NCBI GenBank assembly: GCA_001701105.1
Contig: DAAI01000033.1
Location: 1-13,106 of the forward strand
Direction of reading: 5' to 3'
Origin: Bacteroidales bacterium GP1
Lineage (GTDB): Bacteria > Bacteroidota > Bacteroidia > Bacteroidales > Muribaculaceae
Length of the DNA: 13,106 bases
Shown here: piece by piece, positions 8,356 to 13,106 of the stretch
How the letters are laid out: each line of letters begins with the position of its first letter
Numbering within the stretch: position 1 is the stretch's first letter
Made by a program: the position numbers and the translations under genes
The notes under the pieces: model-generated
The model's input: the letters and a program-made list of their open reading frames with translations, nothing else
Database searches by the model: none
Told to the model about the DNA's origin: nothing

Positions 8356-10461
8356 TCAGAAAAGTTCCGGGAAGGTCTTTTTCAGCTCCGGATATCCCAT
8401 CAAGCAATCCATTGACGATCCATAGTCGGGATTTATAATCTTACCATCCTTATCAATCAATACGCCGTGAGGAATTCCCGTGATATTGAAAAGCCCTGAC
8501 AGGTATTTCCAGTCCTCGCCCGAAACGAAGATATGCTCTCCTTTGATTCCTTCGTTCCTAAGCCATTTCTTGCATGCCTCGATTCCCTCTTCGGCATTGG
8601 CGATATATAATGCCTTAAAGGGCTTGCCGGCCATTTCTTCAAGCAGCGGCTTCTGATTGATCATTCCGGCGCGGCATGGGCCACAGCCAATGCCCCAAAA
8701 ATCGAGAAACAGGTAATTGCCCCGATAGGGCGCGATTATCTTGTCGAGAACTTCCCCTTCCGCCGTGCCGTCAATCATAACGGCATCGTTAGTGGCAGCT
8801 ATTGCATTCTCCGCTATCATCACATCCTTCACGAAACTGGTATATGCGTCCATGAGAATTTCATTCAATACCTGAGAATCATTATGCCGGATAAGCATAG
8901 CTACCAGCTTATTGACTCGTTCAAGATTACCATAAGAAGGTATCTCATGGGTGGTGATGCTGTTGATCAGCCGGCTTGTGCGCAATAGATCGGTCACAAA
9001 ACATTTACCCAATCCTATGGAATCAAGGAAATTGTCGGTCACTCTATACGGCTCTGAGGGATCATCTGCCTGTGTATAGGCGAATCCTCCTTCCACATCC
9101 ATCAGCCCCTGCGAGGCCACAGCTGCATTCCGGAATAAAGAATTGAATGCCCATCGGTTGGGAAGCACCCAGCCGACGCATAACAGCAGCGGGTTATCGT
9201 ATATAATCTTCTTATGCTTCAGACGTCCGGCGATAAAATCTTTTGTGTCAAGAGTTTCCCCTTCGTGGTATGAAAATTCACCGGATTCATCTTTACGCAC
9301 ACCAGGTCCTTTGGCATCCTTAAAGTATAATTCAAGGTTCTCCATCCCCTCACATAGTTCCGATACCACATAAGCCGCAAGCATATCCTTAGCAAATACG
9401 CTTATGGGGAGATTGCCTAAGATTTCGGGCAGCTCGGCTACCGCATCATCGAGTGCTCCGGCCAACTTTTCATTGTATCTGATGGTCTCCGTCTTCATCG
9501 AATCGGAGGGAGCAAGATAATACTTGCAGAAATATTCCGATGCCGGATCGGTGAATCTGAATCTCTTTTTAATCAGGGTGTCGGTAAGCATTGTTATCAC
9601 TACACCATCCGTCGGTTCCCCTTCAAAACCGTAATATTCCGGCTGGTAGCCGGTCGCAGGATCCACGCGCACCGACATGCTGGTAACTAATGATAGCGTA
9701 TCGCCCGGGATAAGGAATAGATTATTATATCTTTTGCCGAGTTCAAGGATACCGAACTGCGGATAGACCACCGGCAGATCCATCTCAAAACTTCCGTCGG
9801 GATTTATCGTGCCCACGTTCACCTTATTGCTATGCGTAATTTCGTCTTGCGTCCTCACGGAAATCGCCCGGATACCGCTTCGTGGAGAATAATCCGGAAT
9901 CCTCCCTTTCAGATGCGTTTTTCCATCTTTCTTATAGAATCCGAGGTCGGCATAGCGCTTCACGTCGATGCCTGCCCATTTCTCTGCCGGCTTCCCGGAG
10001 CCGTTGAGAATATCCGCTATAGTGATGAGTTTAGGAGCCTCATGTGTGGCTGGTTCATCAAGATGAATGCCGAGCGAATTGTCATCAATATTCCGGTAAT
10101 CCCTCTCCACCAAATCCACTACCTTCACATCTTCGGGAACTTTCTCGAAGATAAGAATGCCTTCATGCGAGCCGGATTCCGGCATCCATATCTCCTGATC
10201 GAGAGCAATGTTTTCGGTTCCGGTTATCTTATATTGCCGGGTGGTGTCGTCAACGGCAATAAGTCGCGCATCTGATGGAATCCTCACCCAGAAATTGGGT
10301 CGGTTCTGGAGTCGTATCCCCAAGCGGAGAGATGAGTCTGTGCGCTCCACATTCGTTATCTTTACATAACTTGATGACTTCTCTGTCTTAGGTATGAATG
10401 CGGATGCCGACAAAAATAAAGCCGACAATACTGCCATTGCAAATAGCCTGATGATTTTCAT
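8356..10461 (-). CDS. Large exported protein with C-terminal TlpA/thioredoxin-like domain (CGPC)
   Basis: This 701-aa protein begins with a signal peptide (MKIIRLFAMAVLSALFLSAS, cleavage near ASA/F); no lipobox is visible. Residues about 30-125 are beta-rich and of unrecognised family. Residues about 180-265 (THLKGRIPDYSPRSGIRAIS, GTINPDGSFEMDLPV, NLFLIPGDTLSLV) resemble the beta-sandwich extension found before the thioredoxin domain in many Bacteroidetes TlpA-like proteins. A helical middle region follows, to about residue 565. The C-terminus, from about 573, is a thioredoxin fold: NYLFLDFWGIGCGPCRAGM with Cys593 and Cys596, strand FKALYIAN, cis-Pro664 in TGIPHGVLIDKDG. This predicts periplasmic thiol-disulfide exchange; the target is unknown. 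It is the first gene of the operon, with a long leader of about 160 nt that begins at an inverted repeat. The next gene also encodes a thioredoxin fold, 50 bp downstream. Confidence 0.85.
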   Translation of the reverse strand: MKIIRLFAMAVLSALFLSASAFIPKTEKSSSYVKITNVERTDSSLRLGIRLQNRPNFWVRIPSDARLIAVDDTTRQYKITGTENIALDQEIWMPESGSHEGILIFEKVPEDVKVVDLVERDYRNIDDNSLGIHLDEPATHEAPKLITIADILNGSGKPAEKWAGIDVKRYADLGFYKKDGKTHLKGRIPDYSPRSGIRAISVRTQDEITHSNKVNVGTINPDGSFEMDLPVVYPQFGILELGKRYNNLFLIPGDTLSLVTSMSVRVDPATGYQPEYYGFEGEPTDGVVITMLTDTLIKKRFRFTDPASEYFCKYYLAPSDSMKTETIRYNEKLAGALDDAVAELPEILGNLPISVFAKDMLAAYVVSELCEGMENLELYFKDAKGPGVRKDESGEFSYHEGETLDTKDFIAGRLKHKKIIYDNPLLLCVGWVLPNRWAFNSLFRNAAVASQGLMDVEGGFAYTQADDPSEPYRVTDNFLDSIGLGKCFVTDLLRTSRLINSITTHEIPSYGNLERVNKLVAMLIRHNDSQVLNEILMDAYTSFVKDVMIAENAIAATNDAVMIDGTAEGEVLDKIIAPYRGNYLFLDFWGIGCGPCRAGMINQKPLLEEMAGKPFKALYIANAEEGIEACKKWLRNEGIKGEHIFVSGEDWKYLSGLFNITGIPHGVLIDKDGKIINPDYGSSMDCLMGYPELKKTFPELF

Positions 10462-10547
10462 AATTTAGGTGTTTCGGGTTATCTCTATAAAGTTGTTATT
10501 TGGTCTTTATCTGAATAGACGGAATTTGCCGGAAATAGATTTAATTT

Positions 10548-10561
10548 ATTAGTTAACTAAT
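10548..10561. promoter_or_regulatory. Perfect 14-bp palindrome ATTAGTTAACTAAT
   Basis: A perfect two-fold symmetric sequence lying in the leader of the operon that starts at 10461, between the inverted repeat and the start codon. Its form fits a binding site for a dimeric regulator, but it is AT-rich and no second copy was noticed. Confidence 0.35.
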
Positions 10562-10584
10562 GTTAAACCCACCATCCGCCACTT

Positions 10585-10630
10585 CCGCGAACGATTGTGA
10601 CTCATCCCTGTAAGGCACAATCATTCGCGG
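10585..10630 (-). repeat. Inverted repeat (15-bp arms, 16-nt loop) at the 5' end of the operon leader
   Basis: The arms are 10585-10599 and 10616-10630, separated by 16 nt. On the minus strand they read CCGCGAATGATTGTG and CACAATCGTTCGCGG: 14 Watson-Crick pairs and one G.U wobble in the minus-strand transcript, against a C.A mismatch in the plus-strand RNA. The wobble asymmetry favours a structure used in the minus-strand RNA. The first arm starts one base after the -7 box of the operon promoter, so transcription would begin inside that arm. It could stabilise the mRNA 5' end, act as an operator or attenuate. There is no U-tract after it on the minus strand, which argues against a plain terminator. 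Confidence 0.65.
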
Positions 10631-10631
10631 G

Positions 10632-10639
10632 CAAAATTA
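10632..10639 (-). promoter_or_regulatory. Probable -7 box of the four-gene secreted-protein operon
   Basis: Read on the minus strand this is TAATTTTG followed by C, an exact match to TAnnTTTG. The -33 element is weak: TTG is present at 10656-10658, with a 16-bp spacer rather than the usual 19-21. The predicted leader to the ATG at 10461 is about 160 nt and begins with the inverted repeat. Confidence 0.5.
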
Positions 10640-10700
10640 CGAATAAAAAACCGTACAACTCATAATTTAACCCTGAAATTACCTCTCCGACCCTCATTTT

Positions 10701-10714
10701 TCAACATATGTTGA
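10701..10714. promoter_or_regulatory. Perfect 14-bp palindrome TCAACATATGTTGA
   Basis: A second perfect two-fold symmetric 14-mer, in the middle of the divergent intergenic region and upstream of both promoters. It could be an operator or activator site. From here to about 10870 I find no gene, RNA or further repeat that I can support. Confidence 0.35.
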
Positions 10715-10875
10715 TAATCCGCCCCTCCAATTGCCCGGATAATCTATCAATGACCCTATATTTCCCCGAGATCCTGACTCTAAATATCAATGGCCTTCAA
10801 ATTTACCAAGAGGCCGCATAATCTGCTATTCATCACCTTCAAATGGAATTTTAAAGTAACGATAATAACCCAATA

Positions 10876-10907
10876 TTTGTTACAATAGATAGAATTTACT
10901 AATTTTG
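10876..10907 (+). promoter_or_regulatory. Bacteroidetes housekeeping-type promoter of the ATPase gene
   Basis: TTTG at 10876-10879 and TAATTTTG at 10900-10907 are separated by exactly 20 bp. This is a full match to the Bacteroidetes -33/-7 consensus (TTTG, 19-21 bp, TAnnTTTG). Transcription should start a few bases downstream, inside the left half of the 35-bp near-palindrome, giving a leader of roughly 45 nt before the ATG at 10961. Confidence 0.75.
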
Positions 10908-10946
10908 CGATAGAAACCGTCGTTTCCGAAACCCCGGTTTCTATTA
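10902..10946 (+). repeat. Direct repeat copy 1, containing a 35-bp near-palindrome of alternating GAAAC/GTTTC blocks
   Basis: Identical over 45 bp to 12600-12644, and extendable to 50 of 51 bases from 10896. The core, 10910-10944, is symmetric about base 10927: arms ATAGAAACCG and CGGTTTCTAT are perfect, the inner GTTTC-C-GAAAC is also symmetric, and only two of the 17 pairs fail. GAAAC or GTTTC occurs at 10913, 10922, 10928 and 10937 in alternating orientation. The element overlaps the -7 box and ends 14 bp before the ATPase start codon, so it can be an operator, an mRNA 5' hairpin or both. Confidence 0.85.
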
Positions 10947-10960
10947 TAAACAGATTCCTC

Positions 10961-12280
10961 ATGAAATTCTACGATCGTAAAGAAGAGATTGCTACTCTTC
11001 ATAAAATAAGAGAAAACGCCAAAGAAAACGCCCAATTTACTGTGATTACCGGACGTCGACGGATTGGTAAAACATCACTCGTGCTTAAGGCATACGAGGA
11101 TATTCCGGTATTATATTTTTTTGTCGGTCGTAAGGCTGAAAATCTTTTGTGTGAAGAATTCAGGCAGGAAGTTGAAACAAAACTTGGAATAAAGATGGGA
11201 GGCACACCCGCAAACTTTGCAGAAGTGTTTGATTTCCTTATGTCACTGTCGAAGGATCGTAGCTTCACATTATTTATAGATGAATTTCAAAACTTTTTAA
11301 GAGTTAACCCTTCGGTTTTCAGTGATATGCAGAAGATCTGGGACTTAAACCATGCTGAATCCAAAATCAACCTGATAGTCTGTGGATCGGTATATTCCAT
11401 GATGACGAAGATTTTCAGGGATAAAAAAGAACCTCTCTATAACCGTCAAAATCGCTTTATGCAAATAAAGGCTTTCAAACCATCAGTGCTAAAAGAGATA
11501 ATGAAAGATTACTCTCCCGGATACAGCAATGATGATTTACTCGCTCTTTATTCATTTACTGGGGGTGTGGCCAAGTATGTGCAACTCCTTGTGGAAGATC
11601 ATGCTTTATCCGTAGATTCGATGATTGACAGTATTATTAGTTCGGATTCAATCTTCATCAATGAAGGAAGGTCTATTCTTGTTGAAGAGTTCGGGAAGGA
11701 CTATGATACATATTTTTCAATTCTATCGGCTATAGCCTCCGGGCATACCAGAAGATCGGAGATAGAATCATTGATTGGGAAGGAAATTGGTGGCTATCTC
11801 ACTCGACTTGAAGATGACTACGGAATGATCAAAAAGGAACTCCCTCTTGGAGCCAAGACCTTGACAAAGAATGTTGTATATGAGATTCACGACAATTTCT
11901 TCACATTCTGGTTCCGTTTTATTTTCAAATACGGACATATTCTGGAAATTGGAGCATATGAACAGATGCGCACGCTGATTAAACGCGATTACACTACTTT
12001 CTCCGGGAAGATGCTCGAACGCTATTTCTATGCCAAAGCTGCTGAAAGTGGCAAATACACTATCTTAGGAAGATGGTGGGATCGTAAGGGCGAAAATGAA
12101 ATTGACTTGATTGCGGCCAACGAAATTGACAGGACCGTTGAATTTTATGAAATCAAACGTCAGAGGAGAAACATTAATATTGCTGACCTTGATAAAAAAG
12201 TCCAGGCTATGTTGCCTCGGGTTGATGTTTTAAAAGGATACGATGTCGAGATAAGAGGTCTCGACATGGAAAATATGTAA
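10961..12280 (+). CDS. AAA-type ATPase of the ATPase_2/DUF234 family with C-terminal PD-(D/E)XK-like domain
   Basis: This 439-aa cytosolic protein starts with the family signature FYDRKEEI. The Walker A motif is GRRRIGKTS at 31-39 with Lys37, Walker B is FIDEF with Asp107 and Glu108, and a sensor-1-like strand, LIVCGS, lies at 138-143. The typical STP/archaeal-ATPase segment FTGGVAKYVQLL is at 199-210. A winged-helix-like part (about 245-310, SAIASGHTRRSEIESLIG) and the conserved DNFFTFWFRFI follow. The C-terminus carries a DUF234 nuclease-like core: Glu380 and Asp382 in ENEIDLIA, and Glu397-x-Lys399 in EFYEIKR. All motifs look intact, so the protein is probably functional. The length is normal for the family. 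These ATPases are numerous in Bacteroidales and archaea, and their biological role is largely unknown; DNA processing or defence is suggested by the nuclease fold only. It is a monocistronic gene with its own consensus promoter. Confidence 0.9.
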   Translation: MKFYDRKEEIATLHKIRENAKENAQFTVITGRRRIGKTSLVLKAYEDIPVLYFFVGRKAENLLCEEFRQEVETKLGIKMGGTPANFAEVFDFLMSLSKDRSFTLFIDEFQNFLRVNPSVFSDMQKIWDLNHAESKINLIVCGSVYSMMTKIFRDKKEPLYNRQNRFMQIKAFKPSVLKEIMKDYSPGYSNDDLLALYSFTGGVAKYVQLLVEDHALSVDSMIDSIISSDSIFINEGRSILVEEFGKDYDTYFSILSAIASGHTRRSEIESLIGKEIGGYLTRLEDDYGMIKKELPLGAKTLTKNVVYEIHDNFFTFWFRFIFKYGHILEIGAYEQMRTLIKRDYTTFSGKMLERYFYAKAAESGKYTILGRWWDRKGENEIDLIAANEIDRTVEFYEIKRQRRNINIADLDKKVQAMLPRVDVLKGYDVEIRGLDMENM

Positions 12281-12362
12281 ATAGCTCTGGGCAGTCCTTT
12301 ATCATTCCACTACATTGCTATATCAATGAGATTCTTCTTATACGAATAAATTATAGAGATAA

Positions 12363-12524
12363 GATTCTTTTTGTTTTGAGGGGCATAATACAATTATCAA
12401 AATCGCGTTATGGTCTATTCTTGAAGAACTGCCATCGAACATAACGGATTACGAGGCAATAGATAGAGAATCCATCTGGAAAAGAAAATTACTAAGTCGA
12501 GATTGGGGCTATAATAAGAACTAA
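12363..12524 (+). pseudogene. Remnant of a gene: C-terminal tail only, possibly of a GIY-YIG-type nuclease-family protein
   Basis: A 53-codon open stretch lies between an in-frame TAA at 12360 and a TAA at 12522. It has no ATG in frame, yet reads protein-like: IKIALWSILEELPSNITDY then EAIDRESIWKRKLLSRDWGY and NKN at the end. The closing pattern (IDRE, WK, L..R.GYNKN) reminds me of the ends of some GIY-YIG nuclease-family proteins from Bacteroidales, but this is recalled resemblance rather than a search. The upstream part of the gene is gone, so it is called a decayed fragment. It lies between the ATPase gene and the second copy of the direct repeat. The rest of the 12281-12712 gap has no gene I can support. 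Confidence 0.45.
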
Positions 12525-12599
12525 AATAATATCCCAATATATGATATTAAGCTGTCATGGATATGTGAGCTTAATTTAAGACATCATGGATTCTTACTG

Positions 12600-12644
12600 A
12601 TTTTGCGATAGAAACCGTCGTTTCCGAAACCCCGGTTTCTATTA
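12600..12644 (+). repeat. Direct repeat copy 2 of the promoter-proximal near-palindrome
   Basis: Identical to 10902-10946, in the same orientation and 1,698 bp downstream; the palindromic core is 12608-12642. The overlapping -7 box is degraded (TGATTTTG at 12598-12605) and no TTTG lies 19-21 bp upstream. No plus-strand gene follows: the next gene is the Crp-like one on the opposite strand, whose stop is 69 bp away. The copy therefore looks like an orphan leader that lost its gene, or one end of a duplicated or inserted cassette. Confidence 0.85.
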
Positions 12645-12712
12645 CAAATCGTATCTTGCAATCCATAGGTTCGTCTTTGGGTTGTCCAAAGGATATACGG
12701 AATCCGTGAGGA

Positions 12713-13080
12713 TTAGTCAGGCCGGTTCTTCAGATACTTCTTGCGGATGCGGCAAAGATGAGTAGGAGTTATCTTGAGATATTCGGCCAGTTCCTTCTGT
12801 GCTACATTCTGCTCTATCTGCGGATATTCCTCGATCAAGCCGATATAACGATCTTCCGGACTCTTGGCATATAACGCATAATATCGCTTTGCGAGGGATA
12901 TGTAGGCGGATTCCATAAACTTTCTGCCGTGCCTGGCTATACAGACATCCTCTTCATATAATTTTGGTAGGATCGTGGCATCCATCACCCATACCTCCGT
13001 GTCGCTCCCCGCTATTATATCAAACATGGCCGCCTCATTATTCATGCATGCCGGATAATCTCCAAAAAGGGCTTCCGGAA
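12713..13080 (-). CDS. Crp/Fnr-family transcriptional regulator, N-terminally incomplete
   Basis: The visible part is about 122 residues of a Crp/Fnr-type regulator. ALFGDYPACMNNEAAMFDII and TEVWVMDATILPKLYEED match the second half of a cyclic-nucleotide-binding-like beta-roll. The dimerisation helix (GRKFMESAYISLAKRYYALY) follows, and the HTH is VAQKELAEYLKITPTHLCRI near the C-terminus. The spacing YIGLIEEYPQIEQNVAQ before the HTH is typical of short Bacteroidetes members. The first roughly 70-90 residues of a normal protein are missing. The frame stays open into the last 26 bases of the window through a GTG at 13088-13090, but those bases look like an IS end, so I place the gene's boundary at 13080 and suspect it was split by insertion. 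If so it is inactive. An intact gene continuing beyond the window is the alternative. Confidence 0.65.
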
Positions 13081-13106
13081 TGAACTGCACCCCAAAAGTT
13101 AGACAC
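13081..13106. mobile_element. Probable terminal inverted repeat of an IS3-family (IS150-like) element, cut by the window edge
   Basis: The final 26 bases begin TGAACTGCACCCCAAAAG and end GTTAGACAC. They resemble the 5'-TG-starting ends of IS3-family elements of the IS150 type, which commonly contain CCCCAAAAGTT followed by GACAC. The exact border could be 13081 or the TG at 13086. Only the end is present, so neither transposase nor target duplication can be seen. The window stopping 26 bp into a repeat-like sequence is what an assembly break at an IS would look like. Confidence 0.5.

Noticed and set aside
9832..10275. 147-codon open frame opposite the 701-aa thioredoxin-domain gene
   Set aside because: It is a shadow of the real gene; the protein is low-complexity in character and matches no fold.
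10793..10815. GGCCT...AGGCC inverted repeat in the divergent gap
   Set aside because: Five-base arms at this distance are expected by chance.
10780..10962. 60-codon minus-strand open frame in the divergent gap
   Set aside because: It runs through the ATPase promoter and the near-palindrome, and the translation has no family resemblance.
12608..12642. Copy 2 hairpin as a rho-independent terminator for the Crp-like gene
   Set aside because: No run of U follows the stem on the minus strand, and the identical sequence is a leader element at the other site.
10902..12644. CRISPR array made of the palindromic repeats
   Set aside because: There are only two copies, 1.7 kb apart, with a gene between them; no spacers and no cas genes.
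12697..12714. Small inverted repeats ACGGAATCCGT and AATCC-GTGA-GGATT near the Crp-like stop
   Set aside because: One has a single-base centre and cannot form a hairpin; the other overlaps the stop codon and has only 5 bp of stem.

Overview
The window looks like a piece of a Bacteroidales chromosome, probably a gut lineage close to Muribaculaceae or Bacteroides. The evidence is the promoter type (the -7 motif TAnnTTTG, once with an upstream TTTG at 20 bp), starts without clear Shine-Dalgarno sequences, an OMP_b-brl_3-type TonB-like receptor, secreted TlpA-type thioredoxin-fold proteins, a regulator-type propeller with a Por-like C-terminal sorting domain, a RhuM-family protein and an ATPase_2/DUF234 gene. 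The family-level assignment is inference; no rRNA or marker gene is present.

Layout. Bases 1-296 hold no gene. Bases 297-3161 (+) encode a large outer-membrane barrel with a TonB-like plug and a Pro/Gly-rich tail. Everything from 3219 to 10461 lies on the minus strand. Read in the direction of transcription, it starts with a probable four-gene operon: a 701-aa secreted protein with a C-terminal thioredoxin domain (CGPC), a 159-aa thioredoxin-like protein (CGAC), an unrecognised 227-aa secreted protein and a 724-aa secreted beta-propeller. The spacings are 50, 27 and 38 bp. After a 149-bp gap comes a second pair: a DinD/BRO-like plus RhuM fusion protein, then, 10 bp on, a small outer-membrane barrel.

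The 499-bp divergent gap at 10462-10960 is dense in symmetric DNA. On each strand a TAATTTTGC promoter box is followed at once by a large inverted repeat, and there are two perfect 14-bp palindromes as well. The stretch from about 10715 to 10870 shows nothing I can name.

The right end (10876-13106) looks like a patchwork accessory region. An AAA ATPase with a PD-(D/E)XK-like C-terminal domain has the 35-bp near-palindrome in its leader. The identical 45-bp sequence recurs in direct orientation 1,698 bp downstream, beyond a decayed gene tail. A Crp/Fnr-type regulator then runs toward the window edge and appears to be cut by the end of an IS3-family element in the last 26 bases.

How the genes may work together: the four-gene operon exports all its products, so it probably forms an envelope redox or surface-protein unit. 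The ATPase region is independent of it. I see no complete new defence system. The most unusual signals are the repeated promoter-proximal palindrome and the rearranged RhuM fusion.
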